Positions 8,901-17,587 are shown, counted from the stretch's first letter. The stretch: DNA of 62,024 nt from UA16 sp042095135 (GCA_042095135.1 JBELBV010000008.1:1-62024), one strand, 5' to 3'. Program-made: numbers and translations. Notes: generated from the sequence alone by a model not told the origin.

Positions 8901-10424
8901 TACGATGCGTGCGAGTCGTTCGTCCACGTTGTATTCGACGTACCCTGCATTGGCGAGGTTCATGAGCGCCACCCGTGCTTGGACCTCACTGAGCTTGATG
9001 TATTTCGCATAATCCAACGATGTGAACACCCGTAAACCAGTTGATTTCTGAAAACGATACAACTCGACCACTGGGTGGATGGGATCAATGCCTTGCAATT
9101 GATCAAAGCTGGACTTCTCAAAATAATTCAGGCTTTTGAATGCTCCAGCTTTGGCCTTGTCGACAAGGGGGTAGCCGATTTCAATCTGGGGGTAGCCGAT
9201 TTTCCATGAAAACCCCTCGACGTCCCACTCCAGTGCATGGTAACCGTCTTGGAAGGACTGCTGCCCCATGCCCTCCAGTTGCCGTGTTACGGAGATCATT
9301 TCATTGCGCAAGTCGAATCGAATAGCGCAATCGGGATGCCGAACGGTGTCGCCTTTGTAGTACAATTCGAAATTCGCATGAGGCGCCGTCACCCCCCGGT
9401 CATTGAACGTGACTTCGAGCAGAGCAAATTTCATGAACGTGGTGTCTCCCTGAACCAGCTCCACGGTTGCCGGTTCGTCCACTTCGCCAATGCCGCGGAG
9501 TGATGAGCCTCGGATGTCCATCCCGCCTCGATAGCGCAAGCATCCGTGCAGGCTGTCCAAAACAACGGTTGATTGGCTGCAACGCACCATAGGGTAGCGC
9601 TTGTCAGCAGGTTCTGTGCCGGGTTCAAGTTTTCCCGTCAGCTTTCCCAATAGCGGTCGCTGGGAAAATGAGGAATGAAACAAAACACTGTCCAACCGGA
9701 AATCATCCTTCGAAAAATCCAAGGACGTCGGAGGCAAAGTTGCAAACGTCGACTGTGTGTCGTGTACGGTGCCGAGCCATGGAAAGTTTGAAGCCGATAT
9801 TTCGCCCTCCGTGTCGGAGAGGTCCCATTGGCCCGCAACGCCTTCAAAACGCATGGTGTCCCCTTCGAATCCCAGGGCCAAGCTGCATGAATCAAACCGA
9901 ACCAAATTGCGGGAATCCATGGTTTCGAAGTACCAGGGCTTTCCACTCAATTGCCAAGTATGACGTGGGCCACGCCCCACGATATCGTGAAGGATCAAGT
10001 CCTTCGAATTCGCCAGGAAGGGTTGAAGACGTTTTCGCAGCTTTTTGTCAGAAGCCATGCTGTGGATGACCCGATGCCAATCTTTCCATCGCGTGGTGTC
10101 AGCACGTAGAATGGAATCTGCCGCGTGGAGGTAATCCAGCAGGCCTTTACTCACTGTAATGCGCTGCGTTTTGAGCAGGTCAACGGTGGATTGGATGTCC
10201 GCCAGATGCCCTGTGGTTACGCTCCCTGTGCAAACATTCGGTCCAAACGTCTTCTTGATCCATTTGGACTCGTCTACGGAGATATTTTTGACTTCATTCG
10301 CTAGTGATTCCACCCAAGACTCGCACGCTTCATTTTGCGCCGTAACATGAAGGTTCGACGCAATGAAGACTGCGAAAATAAGCAAGGGAGTCAAGTGGGA
10401 AAATCGAGGCAATTTCACGGGCAT
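5958..10424 (-). CDS. Large exported protein of unknown function, 1488 residues
   Basis: I do not recognise a named family. The protein begins with a signal peptide (hydrophobic run then VTAQ, cleavage near residue 30). The body is rich in beta-strand-like segments. A short module recurs: SLRGIGEVD (about 9475-9515), SGLRGAGEIDF (about 8085-8126), SGLQGAGYLNL (about 7812-7851) and later GAGEYQYQG and GSGSINF. Each is followed by a description-like stretch ending in F(E/A)LY. Such repeating strands recall AsmA/TamB-type beta-groove proteins, but I cannot show homology. There is no T9SS C-terminal domain; the tail is charged (ASRRRR, EE, KK). It is followed by fadH with a 4-base overlap. The gene is intact and unusually large for its neighbourhood. 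Confidence 0.85.
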   Translation of the reverse strand: MPVKLPRFSHLTPLLIFAVFIASNLHVTAQNEACESWVESLANEVKNISVDESKWIKKTFGPNVCTGSVTTGHLADIQSTVDLLKTQRITVSKGLLDYLHAADSILRADTTRWKDWHRVIHSMASDKKLRKRLQPFLANSKDLILHDIVGRGPRHTWQLSGKPWYFETMDSRNLVRFDSCSLALGFEGDTMRFEGVAGQWDLSDTEGEISASNFPWLGTVHDTQSTFATLPPTSLDFSKDDFRLDSVLFHSSFSQRPLLGKLTGKLEPGTEPADKRYPMVRCSQSTVVLDSLHGCLRYRGGMDIRGSSLRGIGEVDEPATVELVQGDTTFMKFALLEVTFNDRGVTAPHANFELYYKGDTVRHPDCAIRFDLRNEMISVTRQLEGMGQQSFQDGYHALEWDVEGFSWKIGYPQIEIGYPLVDKAKAGAFKSLNYFEKSSFDQLQGIDPIHPVVELYRFQKSTGLRVFTSLDYAKYIKLSEVQARVALMNLANAGYVEYNVDERLARIVDKTFRHIGYVSGKRDHDIIRFLSNPRTGNNAEWSLASGALNVNGVERLVFSSAREVHIDPTGGEVGVLAGCDMVLDGLVHAGNVKLNGQGMEFSYEAFTIDFNKIEEVQLSVNDTENLDYRGRPKKNWLRNSLQDISGQLAIDRPFNRSGKDADVYPSYPEFTSKETSYVYYDRSDLFGGAYTRDKFYYAVEPFKLSGLDNLTASNFKLEGTLVSAGIVADIEQPLVVMDDFYMGLTSITPPDGSALYQGNATFTSVLSLDGSGLRGAGEIDFLTAHVDGDELVFLPDSIIGSLTAFENQQSIDSDVPFAITSSGLLYFSPHDERLEVTTQRDPVGLYNGEGELTGTLALDASGLQGAGYLNLAKAGLQARDFSFKRQKATTQHAAFELYGRNESLSAFETGDVKGELDFEMRKGEFVPNSGETAIELPIQQYLCYMDRFRWFMDEDEIDLISERNLESLPLNFSENRKLSNFISTEPTQDSLHFLSTHATYLVGEDVLQCKGVKEIAVADSRVFPDSGLVTVRREADMDELQNARLIANATSQYHLIEHAVLKIQGRYAFQGAGEYQYQGADKSIQTLMLDEIAVNGSIETYGTGRVFARDAFMLDPNFKFAGDFSLLAGEEFLTFSGGAQMTKTCRQFQPTWIQFEAPINPAAVAIPISEQPLDVDSDPLACGMMFSSRAPFTLYPAFMDPLSDDTERPVLVPEGALRYKDGNYIISSEAAFLDEDQPGNRIVLDAALCQLSGSGSINFPLDFGLVDDKMVGQFEIDPRGNYHFKGTVLLSYYFHPDLFERMALQIPSWQSSEPLDIASTNYEQALRTWIGDEDSQKLINDLAMTGKLKNVPKMLQRGVVLTDVDLVWNDPEEAWISKSDFGLVSLGKEALFMHIPGKLELKRSRSGDAFTLYFHGDEENWYYHDFKLDGKNGRMNVTTSDMTFYEELADLKASKKEETAKDGQSFFFQYMASRRRRDNLVDSYRDFD
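9167..9202. repeat. Short tandem repeat, 15-bp identity at 21-bp period
   Basis: GGGGGTAGCCGATTT occurs at 9167-9181 and again at 9188-9202 on the plus strand, inside the 1488-residue gene. On the coding strand it duplicates IGYP in the segment IGYPQIEIGYPL. The exact identity at DNA level over 15 bases suggests a recent 21-bp (7-codon) slippage duplication rather than protein-level constraint alone. Confidence 0.7.
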
Positions 10425-10460
10425 TGGTGCCTCGAAAATACAACGCGCCTTTGCTGCGAT

Positions 10461-11324
10461 TTATGCGCTAGAACCGGTCTTTACGAACAATGCACACGCC
10501 CAATCTTCACGGCTGGTCTCGCTGACCCATTGCAACCCGGCCGCTTCAGCAGCAACCCGTAAGGCTGGGACATCAGATGTGTAAAATCCGCTGAAAGCGA
10601 TGGTTCCTCCTTCGACAAGGTGGCAAGCATACTCAGCCATTTCAGCCGTTAACACATTCAAGTTGATATTCGCCAATACCACGTCGTACATATCCAATTG
10701 GTTCCCAAGGGAGGTTATGGTACCGTGCAGCACGTGCACCTCCCCACCCAATTCATTGCGTTTGCAATTGGCCAAGGTGTTTTCGTACGACCATTCGTCC
10801 AAGTCAATCGCGACGACAACTGCGGCGCCGAGCTTTCGTGTAGCGATAGCCAATGCCCCAGTGCCACATCCAATATCCAACACTGACTTGCCTGTCAAAT
10901 CCAGATCTAAGAGGCACCGCATCATTTGCCAGGTCGTCGGATGGTGTCCAGTTCCAAATGACATTTCCGGTTGAATGATGACATCCAATCCAGAAGTCGG
11001 TTCCGGGTGGAACGGAGCCCGCATCATGATGCGTCCTTCTACGTCAATCGGCTCGTATTGCGATTCCCACTGGGCATTCCAGTTTTCAGATTCCACAAAA
11101 GTGGATTCAGCTTGCACCTTCGCCATCGACTCGAGCTGACCAATCACATCGTGCATTCCTTGCTGATCCCACTCCGATTCACGGGCAAAGGCAACGAGGC
11201 CCTTCTCCGAATCTTCGAACATCGAAAAACCGCAATCGTTTAAGTACGCCACTGCGACCTCCCGAGCAGGCAAGACGGGTTCGAGTAAAAGTTGAAGGCG
11301 CAAGAAGCGATCGGCTTTCTCCAT
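10461..11324 (-). CDS. prmA: Ribosomal protein L11 methyltransferase
   Basis: A 287-residue class I SAM-dependent methyltransferase that methylates lysines and the N-terminus of ribosomal protein L11. The N-terminal L11-binding segment (about 1-85) is followed by the PrmA signature PEMSFGTGHHPTT at 119-131, the SAM motif LDIGCGTGALAI at 149-160, and the NINLNVL motif that replaces NPPY in this family. It lies 5 bases after tpiA on the same strand, so the pair is probably one transcript. The length and motifs leave little doubt. Confidence 0.93.
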   Translation of the reverse strand: MEKADRFLRLQLLLEPVLPAREVAVAYLNDCGFSMFEDSEKGLVAFARESEWDQQGMHDVIGQLESMAKVQAESTFVESENWNAQWESQYEPIDVEGRIMMRAPFHPEPTSGLDVIIQPEMSFGTGHHPTTWQMMRCLLDLDLTGKSVLDIGCGTGALAIATRKLGAAVVVAIDLDEWSYENTLANCKRNELGGEVHVLHGTITSLGNQLDMYDVVLANINLNVLTAEMAEYACHLVEGGTIAFSGFYTSDVPALRVAAEAAGLQWVSETSREDWACALFVKTGSSA

Positions 11325-11329
11325 GCTGT

Positions 11330-12085
11330 TTAGTGCTTTTCCGCGGCGACTACGATGGCAAGGAAGTCTGAGGCATTGAGCGAGGCGCCCCCGATCAATC
11401 CGCCATTGACATCCGGTTGAGCAAACAGTTCATCCGCATTGCTAGGCTTGCAGCTACCTCCGTATAGGATTCGGCAGTTTTGTGCGGTAACAGAATCGAA
11501 TCGACCAGTGAGCCAAGTCCGAATGAACGCATGCATTTCTTGTGCCTGATCAGACGTAGCGGTTTTGCCCGTGCCGATGGCCCAGATGGGTTCGTAAGCA
11601 ATGACCACACCGCCCATTGCTTCTTGCGGGAGGCCTTCTAACGCGTGAGTCAATTGGTTTTGAACCCATTTAAAATGGGTTTCAGATTCTCTGACTTCAA
11701 GGGATTCGCCACAGCACAGCAATACTTTCAGCCCTGCTTGCAAAGCTGCGTTCAGTTTGTTGCGAACAGCGTCCTCTGTCTCCCCGTATCCTTCTCGGCG
11801 TTCTGAGTGACCAATGATCACCCACTTCACATCGCATGAGGCCAGCATCGCAGCTGTGTATTCTCCGGTAAAGGCACCCGACCCCGTCGCGCTGCATTGC
11901 TGGCTGGCAACCTGAAGAACTTCGCCAGCTTCATTGGCCAATGTGCTCAGGTAAGGCGCCGGTGGTGCAATGATGACTTCCGTTGAAAGCTCGCCCGTTG
12001 CACCCGATTTCACCTCGTTCATCAATTCCAATGCTTCGTGCATCAATTTGTTGCTCTTCCAGTTTCCCGCTACGATGTTCTTCAT
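11330..12085 (-). CDS. tpiA: Triosephosphate isomerase
   Basis: A 251-residue glycolytic and gluconeogenic enzyme that interconverts dihydroxyacetone phosphate and glyceraldehyde 3-phosphate. The start at 12085 gives MKNIVAGNWK, the standard N-terminus; the ATG at 12109 would add eight non-homologous residues. Active-site residues are Lys10, His93 (IIGHSERR) and Glu165 (AYEPIWAIGTG), and the phosphate-gripping LYGGS loop is near the C-terminus. The gene is divergent from recQ across about 61 bases and runs into prmA. Cysteines are more frequent than usual (for example LLCC), which is not a concern for function. Confidence 0.96.
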   Translation of the reverse strand: MKNIVAGNWKSNKLMHEALELMNEVKSGATGELSTEVIIAPPAPYLSTLANEAGEVLQVASQQCSATGSGAFTGEYTAAMLASCDVKWVIIGHSERREGYGETEDAVRNKLNAALQAGLKVLLCCGESLEVRESETHFKWVQNQLTHALEGLPQEAMGGVVIAYEPIWAIGTGKTATSDQAQEMHAFIRTWLTGRFDSVTAQNCRILYGGSCKPSNADELFAQPDVNGGLIGGASLNASDFLAIVVAAEKH

Positions 12086-12146
12086 GACCTTTACGTTTTG
12101 CGCGCGCAAGTTCGCTCATCCCATTGAATTAATTAGCCAACAACAC

Positions 12147-14027
12147 ATGAATTCGAATCAGCCTCTTCCATGGAGTTCTTTGCTGAAGGAATTCTGGGGA
12201 TTCGACGCGCTTCGGCCCCATCAAGTGGGACCTGTTGAGGCCATTTGTTCAGGCGATGACACAATTGCTGTTCTGCCTACAGGTGGAGGCAAGTCGCTGT
12301 GTTATCAACTCCCAGGGTTGGTGCGAGGGGGCGTCACCTTGGTGGTGTCTCCTTTGATTGCCTTAATGCAAGACCAGCTCGATGATTTAAAATCACGGGG
12401 CATTCATGCCTTTTCCTTGGCGGGTGTGTCGAGTAAAAGGGACGTTGAACGCATCCTCAACAACGCCGAACGGCGTACCCCGTGTTTCCTGTTTGCATCG
12501 CCTGAAAAATTACAAGGGAAGTTGGTCCGAATGCGTTTGGAGCGGCTTGGCATCCGGACCGTGGCCATTGACGAGGCCCACTGCATTTCGGAATGGGGTC
12601 ATGATTTTCGTCCGGCCTACCGACACCTCGTCTCTATACGTGCTGCTACAGCCCGCGCTACGTGGTGCTGTTTTACTGCGACGGCCACGGAGCGTGTTGT
12701 TGAGGATATTCACCAAAACCTTCAGCTGAAAAAACCGTCTGTATTCCGAGCGTCAACTCGTCGTGCCAATCTGACTTATTCCGTGTGTACGGTGCGAGAT
12801 TCAGAGGCGATGTTGTACCAGGCAGTATTGAATTCCCAGGGATCAGGATTGGTCTATGTCGGAACTCGCTATCAAGCCGAGAAATGGGCCAAGCGCCTCG
12901 AGGGCATTGAGGGCGGTGTCGAGCCTTACCATGCAGGGTTGGACGCTCAGATCCGTGCCCAACTACTGAAAGCGTGGACTCAAGGGGATATCCGAGTCAT
13001 CGTCTGCACCAATGCCTTTGGTATGGGGATTGACAAACCCGACGTTCGGTGGGTTTACCACGCGCACATTCCTTCCAATTTAGAGTCCTATGTCCAAGAG
13101 GCTGGCCGCGCTGGGCGAGATGGCCTGCGAAGCGAATGTGTCGCTTTTGTGCATCCCGATATGTTTGAGCGACGATTGGAACAGTTGAAGGATGCAGATC
13201 CACGCGGCCTACCTATTGATGAAGTCTATCAGTTTTTGGCGAATCAAGGCGAAGTCGCTACTGGCACTCAGCCAGATTCACATACTTCCTTTGATGCAAT
13301 GGCACTTGCATCAAAGCGCGGTCACTCCATCCAATCGTTCAATCGTAGTCTTCATTTGCTTGAACAAGCGGGTTATGTGAAGCTGATTGAGTCACCCTCG
13401 GAAGTGAGTCTGCGCTTTACGTTTAATGAACGGAGTCAGTCAGAGTTGCTCGAAATTTCGGAAACTCCATCCGATGAAGGGAGGTTAGCTCTGCACTTAG
13501 CTCCACTTGCGATTCACTCGACCCTGCTGAGAAAACAAACGGAACTGGCATCAATCGATTTGGCTTGGCATCAGCTCATCGCAGCATTGCGGCGCTTAGA
13601 AGAATGGGGCGTTTTGACATTCACTGAACATCAGGGTCTACAACAAGTAGAATGGACTCTGCCACGTGCGGCGGGTGCCGTCACCATCCCTTCTGAAATC
13701 GGCACCATTCCATTTGAACGAGGACTGAATCGATTTACCGCCTTCCACGAATTCCTTGAGTCTTCTGAATGCAGGCAACTTTCCATTGCCCATTACTTTG
13801 GTTTTGATGATACAGAACCGTGCGGATATTGTGACAATTGCCTCGCAAATCTGCCGCGAGCCGCCAATCAATACATAGAGAATATTCCGGATGAAGGCAT
13901 GGACTTCAATGCATTGATTAAGGAGGTTCCCCCGAGCCAGTACAATTTGTTCATACAAACCCTGAAAGATGCGGAAGAAAATGGCTGCATTTGTTTTGAG
14001 CGACGGCGCATCTTCAAAGCTGATTAG
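12147..14027 (+). CDS. recQ: ATP-dependent DNA helicase RecQ
   Basis: A 626-residue 3'-5' DNA helicase. The start at 12147 (MNSNQPLPW) was chosen because the longer frame from 11970 runs antisense through tpiA. Motif I is PTGGGKS (about 44-50), motif II DEAH is at 142-145, and motif VI is in QEAGRAGRDG. The zinc subdomain uses Cys542, Cys559, Cys562 and Cys565 (CGYCDNC). A winged-helix RQC-like region precedes the zinc site in an unusual order: the segment from about 360 to 530 looks like winged helix and the zinc motif follows it. No HRDC domain is evident. RecQ acts in recombination repair and stalled-fork processing. Confidence 0.9.
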   Translation: MNSNQPLPWSSLLKEFWGFDALRPHQVGPVEAICSGDDTIAVLPTGGGKSLCYQLPGLVRGGVTLVVSPLIALMQDQLDDLKSRGIHAFSLAGVSSKRDVERILNNAERRTPCFLFASPEKLQGKLVRMRLERLGIRTVAIDEAHCISEWGHDFRPAYRHLVSIRAATARATWCCFTATATERVVEDIHQNLQLKKPSVFRASTRRANLTYSVCTVRDSEAMLYQAVLNSQGSGLVYVGTRYQAEKWAKRLEGIEGGVEPYHAGLDAQIRAQLLKAWTQGDIRVIVCTNAFGMGIDKPDVRWVYHAHIPSNLESYVQEAGRAGRDGLRSECVAFVHPDMFERRLEQLKDADPRGLPIDEVYQFLANQGEVATGTQPDSHTSFDAMALASKRGHSIQSFNRSLHLLEQAGYVKLIESPSEVSLRFTFNERSQSELLEISETPSDEGRLALHLAPLAIHSTLLRKQTELASIDLAWHQLIAALRRLEEWGVLTFTEHQGLQQVEWTLPRAAGAVTIPSEIGTIPFERGLNRFTAFHEFLESSECRQLSIAHYFGFDDTEPCGYCDNCLANLPRAANQYIENIPDEGMDFNALIKEVPPSQYNLFIQTLKDAEENGCICFERRRIFKAD

Positions 14028-14049
14028 CACCCGTATCTTCGCCCAACCG

Positions 14050-15231
14050 ATGGACAAAAAAATCTACCTCAAACCCCGAAAGGAAGAAAGTTTGCTACGT
14101 CAACACCCTTGGGTATTCTCAGGTGCCATTAAGCGCATGGAAGGACAGCCCGTCACGGGTGATCTCGTCGAGGTGTGCGCGAATAAAGGAAGGACGTTGG
14201 GCTTCGGGCACTATAGCGCCCGAACATCCATCGCGGTGCGCATGCTCTCATTCGATACCGAATTTGAAGCCGACACTTGGTGGCAGGAGCGCATTGCCAA
14301 TGCGGTTGAGGTGCGTCGTAGCCTTGGCTTGCTCGAAGGCGACAACTCAATATGCCGGCTGATCCACGCCGAAGGCGATGGCATGTCGGGGCTCATCGTC
14401 GATTATTACGATCGGGTCGCTGTTATCCAAACCCATTCGTTGGGTATGCATTTGAGTTTGAACCATATTGTTAACGAATTACGGCAGGCGTTACCCGAGT
14501 TGATCGGAGTCTACAACAAATCCGCAAAAGTCTTGCGAAAGTCTGGGAAGATCGATGTGGAAGATGGCTTCGTTTATGGTGATTTACCGGATTCATGGGA
14601 ACCTACGGAGCGTGGTAGAAATTTCTTCATCGACCTCGAACAGGGACAAAAAACCGGTTTTTTTATCGATCAACGAGAGAATCGAACCCTCCTTCGCACA
14701 CTGGCAGAAGGCAAACGCGTGCTGAATGTATTCAGCTACACCGGAGGCTTCTCGATTGCTGCGATGCAAGGCGGAGCAGAGCACGTGGCCAGTTTGGACA
14801 GTTCCCGTCGCGCACTTGATTTGGCCGAGGAAGCTGTTGGCCTGAATGGCTTCAATGCCAAAACTCACGAGAGCATTGAGGCAGATGCATTGGTATTTTT
14901 GAAAAACGGAGTTTCCGATTATGACATCGTTGTGCTGGACCCACCTGCTTTTGCCAAATCGGCTTCTGCACGCCACGCGGCTGTTCAAGGGTATAAACGC
15001 ATCAACCAACGAACGTTGGAGACAATCAAGCCCGGAGGAATCCTCTTCACCTTCAGTTGTTCCCAAGCGGTCGATGATAGGCTGTTCACTCACACGGTCA
15101 TTGCCGCAGCAATTCAAGCCAAACGAAACGTGCGCATCCTACACCGGTTGCACCAGCCCCCGGACCATCCTGTTAGCGCATTCCATCAGGAAGGTTCATA
15201 CCTCAAAGGGCTCGTGCTGAGGGTGGACTAG
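14050..15231 (+). CDS. rlmI: 23S rRNA (cytosine-C5) methyltransferase, RlmI-like
   Basis: A 393-residue class I SAM-dependent rRNA methyltransferase, close in length to E. coli RlmI (396), which makes m5C1962. An N-terminal PUA domain (about 1-75; KEESLLRQHPWVFSG) is followed by the SAM motif VLNVFSYTGGFS from residue 224, the DPPAFAK motif at about 297, and a catalytic-type Cys337 in FSCSQ. The start at 14050 removes an N-terminal stretch that merely overlaps the recQ end. A TATCTTCG element at 14034-14041 sits 8 bases before the ATG. It ends two bases before the convergent pdxH. Confidence 0.87.
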   Translation: MDKKIYLKPRKEESLLRQHPWVFSGAIKRMEGQPVTGDLVEVCANKGRTLGFGHYSARTSIAVRMLSFDTEFEADTWWQERIANAVEVRRSLGLLEGDNSICRLIHAEGDGMSGLIVDYYDRVAVIQTHSLGMHLSLNHIVNELRQALPELIGVYNKSAKVLRKSGKIDVEDGFVYGDLPDSWEPTERGRNFFIDLEQGQKTGFFIDQRENRTLLRTLAEGKRVLNVFSYTGGFSIAAMQGGAEHVASLDSSRRALDLAEEAVGLNGFNAKTHESIEADALVFLKNGVSDYDIVVLDPPAFAKSASARHAAVQGYKRINQRTLETIKPGGILFTFSCSQAVDDRLFTHTVIAAAIQAKRNVRILHRLHQPPDHPVSAFHQEGSYLKGLVLRVD

Positions 15232-15233
15232 CA

Positions 15234-15875
15234 TCAAGGATCCAGTCGCTTCACCGACCAGGAATCCCCTGTTTTGACGTAGAGGTAGCGGTTGTGCAGT
15301 CTGCTTGGGCGTCCCTGCCAGAACTCGATTTCTTCAACAGTCACATCAAATCCGCCCCAAAAATTTGGTCTTGGGATGGATGCTTGTTCGCGGAATTTGT
15401 CTTCGTACATCTGAATGCGATCTGTCAACACTATTTCTTCGCCAGCTCGGCTTTGCTGCGATGCCCAGGCACCTATCTGGCTGGAACGTGGACGAGAAGC
15501 GAAGTACGAATCACTCACGGCTTCAGAAGACGGTGTGGCACAACCACGAATACGCACCTGTCGTTCCAAATCCTTCCAAAAAAAGACACACGCAATGCTT
15601 GGTGAAGCCAACAATTCCCTTCCCTTCTCAGATTCATAGTTGGTGAAAAACCGGAGGCATTCCCCTTCCATCGCCCGAAGCAAAACGATGCGTCCGTTGA
15701 CTCCCCCAGCGAGGTTTTGCGTTGCAACGCACATGGCGTTGTAATCCTCTGGATCTGCAGAGGCGGCTGCCTCCACCCATTGGCTCATAAGGTCCATGGG
15801 GTTAACCGGAAGGTCTGCCTTGTTGAGCCCCCCTTTGGCGTAGTCTTTTCGAGTAGAACGAACAGCGTCGGACAT
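15234..15875 (-). CDS. pdxH: Pyridoxamine 5'-phosphate oxidase
   Basis: A 213-residue FMN-dependent oxidase that converts pyridoxine or pyridoxamine 5'-phosphate to pyridoxal 5'-phosphate, the last step of the salvage and DXP routes. Hallmarks are DYNAMCVATQ, GRIVLLRAM, the FMN-contacting FFTNYESEKGREL, ASRPRSSQIGAWAS, and the C-terminal EFWQGRPSRLHNR. The length is standard. It is convergent with rlmI and divergent from the small gene at 15944. The product would serve the class III aminotransferase encoded in this window, among many others. Confidence 0.95.
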   Translation of the reverse strand: MSDAVRSTRKDYAKGGLNKADLPVNPMDLMSQWVEAAASADPEDYNAMCVATQNLAGGVNGRIVLLRAMEGECLRFFTNYESEKGRELLASPSIACVFFWKDLERQVRIRGCATPSSEAVSDSYFASRPRSSQIGAWASQQSRAGEEIVLTDRIQMYEDKFREQASIPRPNFWGGFDVTVEEIEFWQGRPSRLHNRYLYVKTGDSWSVKRLDP

Positions 15876-15943
15876 AAAAAATGCAGTTGAAGTGAAACCC
15901 TTAGAACGTGAATGCAGTAAAGGCGGGTGAAAACTTATGCATC

Positions 15944-16168
15944 ATGCGCAATTTAATCATCAGCTACCGCAAACTGCCGAGCACTGTACTCGAGTCGTTG
16001 CAAGTCAAGTACCCCGACGGATACGACGACGATTCATTCGAGTTCGAAATCCCCGGCAAGCAACTGATTTGCAAAGCCATTCGAATAAGTGTTGAAGGGG
16101 TGAATTACCTGATCAAACTGGAACAACGTCCGAAGAAGACAGATTTCCTATTGGATGAAGATTGGTAA
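15944..16168 (+). CDS. Small conserved-looking hypothetical protein, 74 residues
   Basis: The 74-residue product begins MRNLIISYRKLP and is acidic (GYDDDSFEFEIPG), ending in LLDEDW. I chose the ATG at 15944 over the GTG at 15908 because it is preceded by a purine-rich GGCGGGTGAAAA stretch and starts a compact domain. No signal peptide or membrane segment is visible. I recognise no family. Its stop codon ends exactly one base before the stop of the convergent PhoD-like gene, so there is no space for a terminator between them. Codon use looks like that of neighbours, which supports a real gene. Confidence 0.65.
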   Translation: MRNLIISYRKLPSTVLESLQVKYPDGYDDDSFEFEIPGKQLICKAIRISVEGVNYLIKLEQRPKKTDFLLDEDW

Positions 16169-17524
16169 TCACTCCAACGCATATCCCTTTCGCGCGTCGA
16201 TGGAGCGAGTCCACAGCGAATTACCTTCGACGTCCTTCACGGTCATGGTTAGTACCCGCTCTTTGCGTGGTCCCGACACATTGAGTACTCCGTAATTGCG
16301 AATGCCCACCATGGTGCCCGCCTCTCTATTGCTGTTGGGTTCATCTTCGTGGTCGTAGCTCCCGCTTGTCAATGGGCTTACTGTAAGGTCGTAGACCCAG
16401 TTGCCTCCTGGTAATTTCATCTTGGACAACTCGCTGTTGTGGCGATCCCCGCTCAAAAACACGACGCCACGAATATCCAATGCATCTATGGCATCGAACA
16501 GCAGTGCACGTTCCTCAGGAAACTGAGCGAAATTCTCGTAGATCGCAGCGTCGCTGACCATCTGCCCTCCAATGGCGACCATCTTAAATGGTGCCCGGCT
16601 ATTCCTTAGTGCATTCAACAACCATTCACGCTGAGCCTCCCCAAGGATTTGACGCTTTTCTGGCCCCATCCCGTGATTGACACGATGGGAACGGTTGTCA
16701 AGCAAGAAAAACTCCACATCACCGAACAAAAAATGAGTAGTGTTCAATTCCTTAGCAGCAGGTATTCCTGATACAGGGTTGGGCCAAAACGCCTCAAACG
16801 AAGCGCGCGACCAATCCGCGTGAATCCATGATCCGTCGCAGTCATTCGGTCCAAAGTCATGGTCATCCCAAATAGCGTAATGAGCACCCTTGGACAACAG
16901 TGATTGCATTTCTGGCAGTGAGCGCGTGTGGGTGTACCGGTGCACGAAACCAGCTATACTGCCAAAATCCACTTCCCGGAGGTATATATTATCCCCCAAC
17001 CAAAGCATGGCCGCAAAATCTTCTTCCGCCATCGTGTTAAATATGCCATAGCCACCACCGTATGGCTTTCCAGGGCGGTCGTAGTCCGGCTCATTCACAT
17101 ACGTGCAACTTCCTACCAGAAAATTCAACTCAGGCGGATCGGTGCGGTATTGCCACAGGGGTTGTGTCTCAACGAACAAGGTATCGCTAACAGATTCGCC
17201 GTGGTTGTCACCGATGAAATAGCTATAGCGTGTTCCCGGAGTAAGATTTTTCAACTCGACCTGGAAGCAGTTTCCGAGACGCATGGGTTTCATCGTTCGA
17301 ACCCGTAATCTTTGTCCCGTAGAATCAAGAAGGCTAACCGTTGGAACACTCGAACGGGACTCTGCTTCAAGCTGGCACCAAATCCGTGCGCTTCGCATGC
17401 CCACATCACCGACGATTGGGGACGCATTCAGATTTACAGAAGAAGAATGAGTAGAAACTTGGTTGCAGCCTATTGCAAGCAGAGCGAGGAAAATTCCGTA
17501 ATGACGCATTGAAAGAATTTTCAT
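16169..17524 (-). CDS. PhoD-like metallophosphatase lipoprotein
   Basis: A 451-residue exported phosphatase of the PhoD type. The start at 17524 was chosen because the longer frame from 17569 would begin inside a strong terminator hairpin. A lipoprotein signal ends at AIGC (Cys20). An N-terminal fibronectin-like domain precedes the catalytic core, where GDNIY, WDDHDFGPND and LSGDRHNSE supply the metal ligands. PhoD enzymes release phosphate from phosphodiesters or monoesters, often in phosphate scavenging; no phosphate-response element could be recognised. It follows the T9SS-cargo terminator on the same strand and is convergent with the small 15944 gene. Confidence 0.87.
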   Translation of the reverse strand: MKILSMRHYGIFLALLAIGCNQVSTHSSSVNLNASPIVGDVGMRSARIWCQLEAESRSSVPTVSLLDSTGQRLRVRTMKPMRLGNCFQVELKNLTPGTRYSYFIGDNHGESVSDTLFVETQPLWQYRTDPPELNFLVGSCTYVNEPDYDRPGKPYGGGYGIFNTMAEEDFAAMLWLGDNIYLREVDFGSIAGFVHRYTHTRSLPEMQSLLSKGAHYAIWDDHDFGPNDCDGSWIHADWSRASFEAFWPNPVSGIPAAKELNTTHFLFGDVEFFLLDNRSHRVNHGMGPEKRQILGEAQREWLLNALRNSRAPFKMVAIGGQMVSDAAIYENFAQFPEERALLFDAIDALDIRGVVFLSGDRHNSELSKMKLPGGNWVYDLTVSPLTSGSYDHEDEPNSNREAGTMVGIRNYGVLNVSGPRKERVLTMTVKDVEGNSLWTRSIDARKGYALE

Positions 17525-17542
17525 CAAACATACGGAAACAAA

Positions 17543-17566
17543 AAAGGGACCCCGAAGGGTCCCTTT
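17543..17566 (-). terminator. Intrinsic terminator of the T9SS-cargo gene
   Basis: A perfect 10-bp stem, AAAGGGACCC at 17543-17552 with GGGTCCCTTT at 17557-17566, encloses a TTCG tetraloop on the minus strand and is followed there by a T run. It lies about 22 bases after the stop of the 322-residue T9SS protein gene and separates it from the PhoD-like gene. Confidence 0.92.
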
Positions 17567-17587
17567 CAAATCGATAGTGCAGGAAAA

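Noticed and set aside
17525..17569. A longer N-terminus for the PhoD-like gene
   Set aside because: The extra 15 codons encode across the stem of the upstream gene's terminator and remove the lipoprotein signal from the N-terminus.
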